Of a stretch of DNA of 40,882 nucleotides, positions 24,553 through 31,506 are shown one piece after another (position 1 is the stretch's first letter; each line of letters begins with the position of its first letter). A program made the translations under genes and the position numbers. The notes below the pieces were generated by a model that had not been told where the DNA came from, did no database searches, and saw only the letters and a program-made list of their open reading frames with translations. Source of the DNA: Sphingobacteriales bacterium (GTDB taxonomy: Bacteria; Bacteroidota; Bacteroidia; Sphingobacteriales; Sphingobacteriaceae); NCBI GenBank assembly GCA_014763615.1, contig JACXVB010000024.1, positions 1 to 40,882 on the forward strand, in the 5' to 3' direction.

Positions 24553-25749
24553 ATGAAAAAGAAAGTTGTATTAGCATTTAGTGGAGGATTAGACACCTCG
24601 TTTTGTTGTATTTATTTAACCAAAGATTTGGATCTAGAAGTTCATTCTGTGATTGTAAATACCGGAGGTTTTTCTGAAGAAGAATTACAACAAATTGAGA
24701 AAAGAGCTTATAGTTTAGGTGTGAAATCTCATCATGCGGTTGATGCTGTTAAAGGTTATTATGATTCTTGTTTGAAGTATTTGGTTTTTGGTAACGTCTT
24801 AAAAAATAACACTTATCCGCTTTCTGTAAGTGCAGAGAGGGTTACCCAAGCAACTGCTATTGCTAATTATGCAAAAGAAATAGATGCTGATTTTGTTGCT
24901 CATGGAAGTACTGGAGCTGGAAACGACCAAGTTCGTTTTGATATGATATTCAATATTTTGGTTCCTAAAGTAGGAATTATCACTCCTATCCGTGATTTAA
25001 AATTAAGCAGAGAAGCAGAGATAGAATATTTACATCAGCATGGCATAGAAATTAATGCCGAGAAAGCTAAATACTCTATCAATAAAGGAATTTGGGGGAC
25101 ATCCGTTGGTGGAAAAGAAACCCTAACTTCAAACGGAATGTTACCAGAAGAAGCATGGCCAACACCAATGACTAAATCAGAACCCGAAAATGTGGAACTC
25201 ACTTTTGAAAAAGGGGAATTGGTTGGTGTAAATGGTAAAAAATTTGGTCATCCATCTGAAGCCATTCAGGCTTTACAAGAAATTGCTTCTCCTTTCGGTG
25301 TAGGAAGAGACATCCATGTGGGTGATACCATTATCGGGATTAAAGGACGTGTTGGTTTTGAAGCTGCTGCTCCAATGGTCATCATTAAAGCGCACCATGC
25401 TTTAGAAAAACATACATTAACCAAATGGCAATTAAGCTGGAAAGACCAATTAGCCATGTTTTATGGTAATTGGATGCATGAAGGGCAATTTCACGATCCT
25501 ATTATGAGAGATATTGAAGCCTTTTTAACCAACACGCAAAAAACGGTATCAGGAAAAGTTTTTGTTCAATTATGGCCTTATAGATTTGTAATCATCGGGA
25601 TTGAGTCTGCACATGATTTAATGAGCAGCAAATTTGGAAGCTACGGCGAAATGAACGAAGGTTATACTGGTGATGATGTAAAAGGATTCTCTAAAATTTT
25701 TGGAAATCAGGTTTCTATTTGGCATAAAGTTAACCCCCAGACCCCCTAG
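24553..25749 (+). CDS. argG: Argininosuccinate synthase
   Basis: 398 aa from the ATG at 24553, a normal length; the upstream TTG at 24511 would add 14 residues of repeat-derived sequence and is rejected. The PP-loop ATP site is AFSGGLDTS (8-16). HGSTGAGNDQVRF and the SVGGKET region follow as in the family. It joins citrulline and aspartate with ATP. The last residues (VNPQTP, stop TAG at 25747) run into a palindromic repeat, so the native C-terminus has been replaced or extended. Confidence 0.95.
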   Translation: MKKKVVLAFSGGLDTSFCCIYLTKDLDLEVHSVIVNTGGFSEEELQQIEKRAYSLGVKSHHAVDAVKGYYDSCLKYLVFGNVLKNNTYPLSVSAERVTQATAIANYAKEIDADFVAHGSTGAGNDQVRFDMIFNILVPKVGIITPIRDLKLSREAEIEYLHQHGIEINAEKAKYSINKGIWGTSVGGKETLTSNGMLPEEAWPTPMTKSEPENVELTFEKGELVGVNGKKFGHPSEAIQALQEIASPFGVGRDIHVGDTIIGIKGRVGFEAAAPMVIIKAHHALEKHTLTKWQLSWKDQLAMFYGNWMHEGQFHDPIMRDIEAFLTNTQKTVSGKVFVQLWPYRFVIIGIESAHDLMSSKFGSYGEMNEGYTGDDVKGFSKIFGNQVSIWHKVNPQTP

Positions 25750-25773
25750 AGGGGGCGTTCCTACAAGTAGGAA
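25734..25773. repeat. Double-hairpin repeat at the argG 3' end
   Basis: Stem CCCCCT (25742-25747) / AGGGGG (25750-25755) followed directly by TTCCTA (25758-25763) / TAGGAA (25768-25773). The argG stop codon lies in the first loop. Unrelated in sequence to the rest of the cluster. Confidence 0.8.
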
Positions 25774-25786
25774 ATAAATGATATAA

Positions 25787-26866
25787 ATGATGAGTAATAA
25801 TTTAGATGAAAAACTGCAAGGTAATACACCCTCATGGCGAATAAGGGTGGGCATTATTGGCGGAGCTGGATATACTGGAGGTGAATTATTGAGGATTTTA
25901 ATCAATCACCCTGAGGTTGAAATCGCATTCGTTCATAGCAACAGTAACGCAGGAAATTTAATTTCTGATGTTCATACTGATTTAATTGGCGATACCTATT
26001 TAAGATTTACTAATCAGATTTCTCAGGATATTGATGTCCTTTTTCTTTGTGTTGGACATGGCGATGCAAGAAAGTTTCTAGAAGCAAATTCTTTTAATGA
26101 TACTATTAAGATAATTGACCTTTCTCAGGATTTTAGATTAAAAAGGAGTTCAGAGTTAAAAGTTGAAAGTATAAAGTCAGATAAGCAACTTTCAACTTTC
26201 AACTCTAGACTTTTCACTTACGGTTTGCCCGAGTTAAACAAAGAAGCCATCAAAACTGCAAGCAATATTGCTAATCCAGGTTGTTTTGCAACCTGTATTC
26301 AACTAGCTTTGTTACCATTAGCTAAAGCTGGATTATTAAACTCCGAAGTACATATTTCAGCAACCACTGGTTCAACCGGCGCCGGACAAAAACCTACTGC
26401 AACATCGCTCTTTAGCTGGAGAAATAATAATCTATCGGTTTATAAAGCTTTTGAACATCAGCATTTGAATGAGATTGAGGAAAGCCTCACCCCAACGCTC
26501 TCCGAAGGAGAGGGGACGGGGGTGAGGCTAAATTTCATCCCATATCGTGGAGATTTTACTCGTGGAATTATGGCAAGTTGCTATTTAGAATGTGATTTAA
26601 CTTTAGAGGAAGCTAATAAAATCTATCAAGATTTTTATGAAGATGCTCCGTTTACACACATCAGCAAATCAAATATAGATTTAAAACAAGTGGTAAACAC
26701 CAACAAATGCTTAATCTATTTAGAGAAGCATGGCAACAAACTGATGATTTTATCCATCATAGATAATTTACTAAAAGGTGCATCCGGACAAGCTGTGCAG
26801 AATATGAATTTGATGTTTGAGTTGGATGAAATGACGGGGTTGAGGTTAAAAGCCTCTTTCTTTTAG
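25787..26866 (+). CDS. argC: N-acetyl(succinyl)glutamyl-phosphate reductase, carrying in-frame repeats
   Basis: 359 aa. NADP-binding VGIIGGAGYTGGE near the N-terminus, active-site Cys in NPGCFATCIQLAL, then EHQHLNEI and FIPYRGDFTRGI. Reduces N-acyl-glutamyl phosphate to the semialdehyde. Longer than usual because of repeat-encoded peptides: one between DFRL and YGLPEL (DNA 26152-26206) and one between NEIEE and NFIPY (26483-26529, peptide SLTPTLSEGEGTGVRL). Conserved motifs on both sides stay in frame. The first 20 residues also look foreign and hold a CACCCT/AGGGTG hairpin (25827-25849). A GTG at 25847 could be the native start, giving 339 aa. Confidence 0.93.
   Translation: MMSNNLDEKLQGNTPSWRIRVGIIGGAGYTGGELLRILINHPEVEIAFVHSNSNAGNLISDVHTDLIGDTYLRFTNQISQDIDVLFLCVGHGDARKFLEANSFNDTIKIIDLSQDFRLKRSSELKVESIKSDKQLSTFNSRLFTYGLPELNKEAIKTASNIANPGCFATCIQLALLPLAKAGLLNSEVHISATTGSTGAGQKPTATSLFSWRNNNLSVYKAFEHQHLNEIEESLTPTLSEGEGTGVRLNFIPYRGDFTRGIMASCYLECDLTLEEANKIYQDFYEDAPFTHISKSNIDLKQVVNTNKCLIYLEKHGNKLMILSIIDNLLKGASGQAVQNMNLMFELDEMTGLRLKASFF
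26152..26206. repeat. 19-bp-stem palindrome inside argC
   Basis: AGAGTTAAAAGTTGAAAGT (26152-26170) and ACTTTCAACTTTCAACTCT (26188-26206) pair along 19 bp with one G-U; loop 17 nt. The DNA adds about 18-20 residues to ArgC without breaking the frame. Confidence 0.85.
26483..26529. repeat. GCCTCACCC palindrome inside argC
   Basis: Outer arms AGCCTCACCCC / GGGGTGAGGCT (11 bp) with inner CTCTCC-GAA-GGAGAG hairpin. About 47 bp, translated in frame. Same family as the ends at 29370 and 29586. Confidence 0.9.
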
Positions 26867-26881
26867 CAAAAAGCTTAAGGC
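26865..26881 (+). repeat. Left 17-bp inverted repeat of the IVP cassette
   Basis: AGCAAAAAGCTTAAGGC, exact reverse complement of 27272-27288. It begins inside the argC stop codon. Confidence 0.85.
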
Positions 26882-26911
26882 AGAAAGCTAAAAGCACTAA
26901 AACGGAATAAA

Positions 26912-27271
26912 ATGAGAGATTTTAAAAAATATGAAGTTTGGCAGTTAGCACATGAAAATGTTCTTTTCGTTTATAAGAGCATATTGCCTAAAATGCCCAA
27001 TTCAGAAAAGTACGATTTAATTAGTCAAATAAAAAGAGCAACTTATTCAATCCCTCTAAATATCTCAGAAGGTGCAGGAAGAAACACAGATAAAGATTTT
27101 GCAAGTTTCTTGGATAATGCACTAGGCTCTGCTCAAGAAGTTGAATATGCATTGTTACTGATTAAAGACTTAGAATTTATTTCTTCAGATGATTATGAGA
27201 TAGCAAATAATAAAATCAATATCATCAAATCAAAATTAATCAATCTAATAAAATCAATAAGAAAGCCTTAA
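26912..27271 (+). CDS. Four-helix-bundle (23S rRNA intervening-sequence, S23/IVP) protein
   Basis: 119 aa with the family signature: DFKKYEVWQLAHE near the N-terminus, then QIKRATYSIPLNISEGAGRN and FLDNALGSAQEVEYALLL. Known members are encoded in intervening sequences of 23S rRNA genes or scattered through genomes; some are accessory proteins (Avd-like) of diversity-generating retroelements. No reverse transcriptase or rRNA is nearby. It lies between argC and argD in the operon, inside a 424-bp segment bounded by 17-bp inverted repeats, which suggests insertion as a mobile cassette. It has no known role in arginine synthesis. Confidence 0.9.
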   Translation: MRDFKKYEVWQLAHENVLFVYKSILPKMPNSEKYDLISQIKRATYSIPLNISEGAGRNTDKDFASFLDNALGSAQEVEYALLLIKDLEFISSDDYEIANNKINIIKSKLINLIKSIRKP

Positions 27272-27288
27272 GCCTTAAGCTTTTTGCT
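27272..27288 (-). repeat. Right 17-bp inverted repeat of the IVP cassette
   Basis: GCCTTAAGCTTTTTGCT, perfect partner of 26865-26881. It starts immediately after the IVP stop codon; a further GCCTTAA heptamer precedes it at 27265. Confidence 0.85.
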
Positions 27289-27302
27289 TTCAGCAAATAG
27301 TT

Positions 27303-28436
27303 ATGAAGTTATTCGACGTATATCCAATCAATAATATCAACATCGTTAAAGGTGCTGGAAGTTTGGTTTGGGACAATCAAGGACAAGAATATTTAGATTT
27401 GTATGGCGGTCATGCGGTGATTTCTATCGGTCATACACATCCACATTATGTGAAACGTTTGGAAGATCAATTGCATCAAATTGGATTTTACTCCAACTCT
27501 ATTGAAATTCCTTTACAGGTGGAATTAGCTGAAAAATTAGGTAAAGTTTCGGGCAAAGAAGATTATCAACTTTTCTTATGTAATTCTGGTGCCGAGGCCA
27601 ATGAAAATGCTTTAAAATTGGCTTCGTTTGCTAACGGCAGAAAAAAAATCATTGCTTTTAGCAAATCATTTCATGGCAGAACATCTCTAGCCGTTTCAGT
27701 AACGGATAACCCTAAAATTGTTGCCCCTGTAAACCAAAACTCGAACGTAATTTTTCTTCCTTTTAATGATGTGAAAGCTTTAAAAAGTGTTTTTGAGGAT
27801 GAAGGCGAAGAAATTTGCGCAGTAATTATCGAAGGAATTCAAGGAGTTGGTGGGATTAGAGTAGCGAGTGATGAATTTTTACAAGCTATCCGTTCTTTAT
27901 GTGATGAGTATGGTGCTTACTTTATCGCTGATTCCATTCAATGTGGTTATGGTAGAAGTGGCAAATTCTATGCGCATGATTTTGCTGGAGTTCAAGCTGA
28001 TATTTATCCCATGGCAAAAGGTATTGGAAATGGTTTTCCTATCGGAGCCATCAGTATCAGTCCGAAACTAAAACCTTGGCATGGCATGTTAGGCACTACT
28101 TTCGGAGGAAACCATTTGGCTTGTGCAGCAGCTTTAGCAGTTTTAGAAGTGATGGAAAACGAAAATTTGATGGAGAATGCTACAAAAGTTGGAGACTATT
28201 TAATTTCCGAATTAAAGAAATTCGATAAAGTAAAAGAAGTTAGAGGAAGAGGTTTGATGATAGGAATTGAATTACCCGAAGAATTAAGTCACGTTAAAAA
28301 AGACTTACTATTTAAAGAGCATATTTTCACTGGCGAAGCCAAACCAAATGTGATTAGGTTATTGCCTGCTTTAAATCTTTCGATGGGTCACGCTGATCGG
28401 TTTTTAGGGGCATTTTCAAAAATTATAAATCAATAA
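27303..28436 (+). CDS. argD: N-acetyl(succinyl)ornithine aminotransferase
   Basis: 377 aa class-III PLP aminotransferase. GGHAVISIGHTHPHYV near the N-terminus, NSGAEANENALKLA, and the PLP-binding Lys239 in MAKGIGNGFPIGA. Converts N-acyl-glutamate semialdehyde to N-acylornithine. The next gene starts 2 bp after the stop, so coupled translation with argF' is likely. This is the only junction in the cluster with no repeat. Confidence 0.94.
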   Translation: MKLFDVYPINNINIVKGAGSLVWDNQGQEYLDLYGGHAVISIGHTHPHYVKRLEDQLHQIGFYSNSIEIPLQVELAEKLGKVSGKEDYQLFLCNSGAEANENALKLASFANGRKKIIAFSKSFHGRTSLAVSVTDNPKIVAPVNQNSNVIFLPFNDVKALKSVFEDEGEEICAVIIEGIQGVGGIRVASDEFLQAIRSLCDEYGAYFIADSIQCGYGRSGKFYAHDFAGVQADIYPMAKGIGNGFPIGAISISPKLKPWHGMLGTTFGGNHLACAAALAVLEVMENENLMENATKVGDYLISELKKFDKVKEVRGRGLMIGIELPEELSHVKKDLLFKEHIFTGEAKPNVIRLLPALNLSMGHADRFLGAFSKIINQ

Positions 28437-28438
28437 GA

Positions 28439-29416
28439 ATGAAACTATTCTCCTCAGTAAATGATGTAACCAACATTCATCAACTAGTTTCAGAAGCTTT
28501 GGCGCAAAAGAAAAATCCTTTTGCGGATGAACTTTTAGGCAAACACAAAACCTTGGGGTTGATATTTCTGAACCCAAGTTTACGCACCCGATTAAGCACC
28601 CAAAAAGCTGCTTTGAACTTAGGAATGCAGGTAATGGTGATGAATTTGGATAAAGAGGGTTGGGCTTTGGAAACGCAGGATGGCATCATCATGAACGGAA
28701 CAACAGTTGAACATATCCGTGAAGCGGCCGGGGTTATGGGCGAGTATTGTGACATCATTGGATTCCGCTCTTTCCCGGGTTTGGTAAACAGAGAAGAAGA
28801 TTATTCAGAAGAAATATTCAGCAAATTCGTGAAGTTTTGTGGCGTTCCGGTGATAAGTTTAGAATCAGCAACACGTCATCCTTTACAAAGTTTAGCAGAT
28901 TTAATCACGATAGAAGAATTAAAAAAAACCGCAAAACCTAAAGTGGTTTTAACTTGGGCGCCACATGTGAAGCCTTTGCCTCAGGCAGTTGCTAATTCTT
29001 TTGCCGAGTGGATGAATAAAACTGATTATGATTTTGTCATCACACATCCTGAAGGTTACAATTTAGCTCCTGAATTTGTTGGCAACGCAATATTAACTCA
29101 TCATCAAGATGAAGCTTTGGCAGGAGCTGATTTTGTTTACGTGAAAAATTGGTCGTCTTACGAAGATTATGGAAAAATATTAACCAATGATGAAGACTGG
29201 ATGATGACTAATCAAAAACTAAAGCTCACCAACAATGCCGGTGTAATGCATTGTTTACCAGTAAGAAGAGGCTTAGAACTTTCTCACGAGATTCTGGACG
29301 GACCGAATTCTTTAGTGCTAAACCAAGCTAATAATCGGGTTTGGGCTGCACAAGCAGTTTTGAAAATGTGCCTCACCCAAACCCTCTCCGAAGGAGAGGG
29401 CTTAACTAAATTGTAG
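28439..29416 (+). CDS. argF': N-acylornithine (probably N-succinylornithine) carbamoyltransferase
   Basis: 325 aa. Carbamoyl-phosphate site SLRTRLSTQ (47-55), the Bacteroidota N-acylornithine-type loop IIMNGTTVEHI, then ESATRHPLQSLADLI, the Pro-rich loop near residue 180, and HCLPVRRG. The residue at position 90 is Val, equivalent to Pro90 of Bacteroides fragilis N-succinylornithine carbamoyltransferase and to Glu92 of the Xanthomonas N-acetyl enzyme; this predicts succinyl preference. The C-terminal peptide after VLKMC (LTQTLSEGEGLTKL) comes from a palindromic repeat, not from the family. Confidence 0.93.
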   Translation: MKLFSSVNDVTNIHQLVSEALAQKKNPFADELLGKHKTLGLIFLNPSLRTRLSTQKAALNLGMQVMVMNLDKEGWALETQDGIIMNGTTVEHIREAAGVMGEYCDIIGFRSFPGLVNREEDYSEEIFSKFVKFCGVPVISLESATRHPLQSLADLITIEELKKTAKPKVVLTWAPHVKPLPQAVANSFAEWMNKTDYDFVITHPEGYNLAPEFVGNAILTHHQDEALAGADFVYVKNWSSYEDYGKILTNDEDWMMTNQKLKLTNNAGVMHCLPVRRGLELSHEILDGPNSLVLNQANNRVWAAQAVLKMCLTQTLSEGEGLTKL

Positions 29417-29574
29417 AATTGCAAAATGAATAAATTACCTGAACAAAATGATTTATCGACTTCAAACTCCCTTTCTGAAGGAGAGGGCTTAACTAAATTG
29501 TAGAATTGCAAAATGAATAAATTACCTGAACAAAATGATTTATCGACTTCAAACTCCCTCTCCTTCGGAGAGGG
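29401..29574 (+). repeat. 87-bp tandem duplication
   Basis: 29401-29471 and 29488-29558 are identical, period 87 bp (29 codons). The unit holds the end of argF' (LTKL stop) and a start MNKLPEQNDLSTSNS. 87 is divisible by three. Confidence 0.9.
29426..29503 (+). pseudogene. Decapitated duplicate of the argB 5' end (25 codons)
   Basis: The first copy of the duplicated unit begins MNKLPEQNDLSTSNS like ArgB but continues SEGEGLTKL and meets a stop at 29501-29503. A minigene left by the duplication, between argF' and argB. It could be translated and affect argB initiation. Confidence 0.6.
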
Positions 29575-30373
29575 CCGGGGTGAGGCTTCTTTATACATCA
29601 TAAAAATCGGAGGAAATGTCATCGACAATTCTGAGAAGCTTCATGAGTTTTTAAAGGCTTTCGCCGATTTAAAAGGAAATAAAATATTGGTTCACGGTGG
29701 TGGAAAAATGGCTACTCAATTAGCTGCTGAAATGCAGGTGGAAGCTAAAATGATGGTTGGACGCAGAATCACAGATATTGAAACACTCAGAATTGTGACC
29801 ATGGTTTATGCAGGATTAATCAGTAAAAATTTAGTAGCACAACTGCAAAAACACGGCTGCAACGCCATAGGTTTAAGCGGTGCTGATGCTAATTTAATCA
29901 AAGCTAAAAAACGCCCAGTAAAAGATATTGACTATGGTTTTGTTGGCGATTTAGATGAAAATTCCGTTCAAACAGAAAACCTATCTAAACTAATTGATGG
30001 TGGATTTATTCCTGTTTTTTCTGCCATTACACATGACGGTGACGGACAGCTTTTGAATACCAACGCCGATACCATCGCCTCTTCTTTAGCAATTGGTATG
30101 GCCAAGCATTACCAAACTTCTTTAGTTTATTGCTTTGAGAAAAAAGGAGTTTTAATGGATGTAAATGATGAAAACTCGGTGATTAGAGAAATTAATCCGA
30201 CTTTTTATGAGGATTTAAAAGCCAAAGGAATAATTGCTGATGGAATGTTACCTAAATTGCATTATGCTTTTGAAGCGATAAATAAAGGAGTAAAAGAAGT
30301 TTTTATTGGCAAAGCCGATGATTTGAGCGAGTTGGAAAGCGTAGGTTTTTTTGGAACTAAACTGGTTAATTAA
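29513..30373 (+). CDS. argB: N-acetyl(succinyl)glutamate kinase
   Basis: 286 aa amino-acid kinase. Phosphate-binding IIKIGGNVID and VHGGGKMATQ, then MVGRRITD, NTNADTIASSLA, and DGMLPKL for the substrate side. Phosphorylates N-acylglutamate. The first 26 residues (MNKLPEQNDLSTSNS through the repeat-coded SLSFGEGRGEA) lack family resemblance; the family's own beginning is LYIIKIGG. No ATG, GTG or TTG lies between 29513 and that point, so the repeat-coded peptide must be translated unless a non-standard start is used. Feedback inhibition by arginine is possible but cannot be read here. Confidence 0.93.
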   Translation: MNKLPEQNDLSTSNSLSFGEGRGEASLYIIKIGGNVIDNSEKLHEFLKAFADLKGNKILVHGGGKMATQLAAEMQVEAKMMVGRRITDIETLRIVTMVYAGLISKNLVAQLQKHGCNAIGLSGADANLIKAKKRPVKDIDYGFVGDLDENSVQTENLSKLIDGGFIPVFSAITHDGDGQLLNTNADTIASSLAIGMAKHYQTSLVYCFEKKGVLMDVNDENSVIREINPTFYEDLKAKGIIADGMLPKLHYAFEAINKGVKEVFIGKADDLSELESVGFFGTKLVN

Positions 30374-30402
30374 TTTTTTGAATTAATGGATTTGTGATTG
30401 TC

Positions 30403-30424
30403 AGACTGAGCGGAGTCGAAGTCT
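30403..30424. repeat. AGACTGAGCGGAGTCGAAGTCT palindromic repeat
   Basis: 22-bp element with 5-bp arms AGACT / AGTCT, of a type widely seen between genes in Bacteroidota. Followed by two CACAAAG-type 16-mers (30427-30461). Confidence 0.7.
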
Positions 30425-30487
30425 AACCACAAAGTACACGGAGTTTTTCACAAAGGACACGATTTGAATTGAAAGAAATATAGGTTA

Positions 30488-30553
30488 CGTTAAGGATAGA
30501 AGTGGATACCAGCCTTGTGGCTAAGGCCTCGAGCAGTATGAACGGATAGCCTG
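30488..30553 (+). repeat. GGATACC dispersed non-coding element, copy A
   Basis: Contains AGTGGATACC, a small GCCTTGTGGC hairpin, TAAGGCC and TATGAACGGA. The same ordered blocks appear in the element at 34822-34900. I know similar elements from Bacteroidota intergenic DNA but no accepted name or function. Confidence 0.6.
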
Positions 30554-30596
30554 TTTAAACGCCCAAATAAAAATAATTTTTGAAGTTTGACTGGTC

Positions 30597-30632
30597 TAAC
30601 AACCTAACAAACAAACCACCTAACAAACTAAA
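30597..30632. repeat. CTAACAAAC tandem repeat before proC
   Basis: About four imperfect CCTAACAA / ACAAACC units directly upstream of the proC start; low complexity, no Shine-Dalgarno. Confidence 0.55.
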
Positions 30633-30636
30633 TAAA

Positions 30637-31440
30637 ATGAAAATAACCATTATAGGAAGTGGAAATATAGGCTTATCTTTAGCCAAAGGCTTAGTAAAAA
30701 GTGAGTTATATCCAGCAAACGCCATCACTTTAACCAGAAGAAATGCGAGTGGTTTGGCAGAATATGCTGCACAAGGTTTTCAAACTTCCACCAACAATGC
30801 CGAGGCTGTTAAAGACGCTGATATTATTGTATTAGCTGTTTTACCACAACAGGTGAATAAGGTTTTGGATGAAATCAAGAGTTCCATCAATCCTGAAAAG
30901 CAATTGTTTACTTCGGTGGTTTCTGGTGTAACTTGTAAAGACATCCGAGAAAAATTATACGAAGAATTGCAAGTGGTGCGAGTAATGCCAAATACTTCCA
31001 TTGCCATTCAACAATCCATGACTTGCTTTGCAACTGATAATGCATCGGCTGAAAGCCTGAAAATAGTGAAAGAAATTTTTGATACAGTTGGGATTTCCAT
31101 CCAAATTCAAGAAGAATTAATGACTTCGGCCACCGCTTTATGTGCTTGCGGAATTGCCTTTTTCTTACGTTCTATCAGAGCGGCTTCTCAAGGCGGTGTA
31201 GAAGTGGGTTTTCACGCTAAAGATGCACTGATGATGGCTGCACAAACCGCAAAAGGTGCGGCAGATTTGTTGTTGCAATTGGCTTCCCATCCAGAACATG
31301 AAATTGATAAAGTGACTTCGCCAAAAGGCTGTACCATAGCTGGTTTGAACGAGATGGAGCATCATGGTTTCAGTTCGGCCATGATTAAAGGCATTAAAAC
31401 TTCGGCTAAAATTGCAGGAGAATTATATACTAAAGAGTAA
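30637..31440 (+). CDS. proC: Pyrroline-5-carboxylate reductase
   Basis: 267 aa from ATG 30637 (MKITIIGSGNIGLSLAKG). The Rossmann motif is GSGNIG at 7-12. RVMPNTSIAIQQSMTC and the C-terminal VTSPKGCTIAGLNEME signature follow. Catalyses the last step of proline synthesis from glutamate. A frame extension upstream to 30580 would add 19 residues derived from CTAACAAAC-type repeats and is rejected. Its place among arginine genes links the two glutamate-derived amino acids. Confidence 0.93.
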   Translation: MKITIIGSGNIGLSLAKGLVKSELYPANAITLTRRNASGLAEYAAQGFQTSTNNAEAVKDADIIVLAVLPQQVNKVLDEIKSSINPEKQLFTSVVSGVTCKDIREKLYEELQVVRVMPNTSIAIQQSMTCFATDNASAESLKIVKEIFDTVGISIQIQEELMTSATALCACGIAFFLRSIRAASQGGVEVGFHAKDALMMAAQTAKGAADLLLQLASHPEHEIDKVTSPKGCTIAGLNEMEHHGFSSAMIKGIKTSAKIAGELYTKE

Positions 31441-31446
31441 GAAGAT

Positions 31447-31506
31447 TTGAGTATTGAGATATGCGATTTGAGACACATAACTTAGAAGAAAGATTCAAGA
31501 ATTAAG
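31447..31506. repeat. TATTGAG-type repeat before argE-like gene
   Basis: GATTTGAGTATTGAGATATG then GATTTGAGAC: degenerate heptamers of the same family as 24503, 32594 and 40178, filling the proC-argE gap. Confidence 0.55.

Larger units (their letters stand above)
29370..29586. repeat. Composite GCCTCACCC-type repeat across the argF'-argB junction
   Basis: Left end GCCTCACCC (29370-29378) followed by CCCTCTCCGAAGGAGAGGG; right end CCCTCTCCTTCGGAGAGGG followed by GGGGTGAGGC (29577-29586). The two ends are inverted copies of each other. Between them lies an 87-bp tandem duplication containing the argF' stop and the argB start. Confidence 0.9.

Noticed and set aside
26912-27271. IVP gene as part of a diversity-generating retroelement (Avd).
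   Set aside because: No reverse transcriptase, template or variable repeat in the window.
29284-29628. Minus-strand 114-aa frame across the argF'-argB junction with a repeated peptide.
   Set aside because: It arises from the palindromic repeats and the 87-bp duplication; palindromes are open on both strands.
30580-30636. Upstream start of proC.
   Set aside because: Nineteen residues derived from the CTAACAAAC repeat; MKITIIGSGNIG is the conserved N-terminus.
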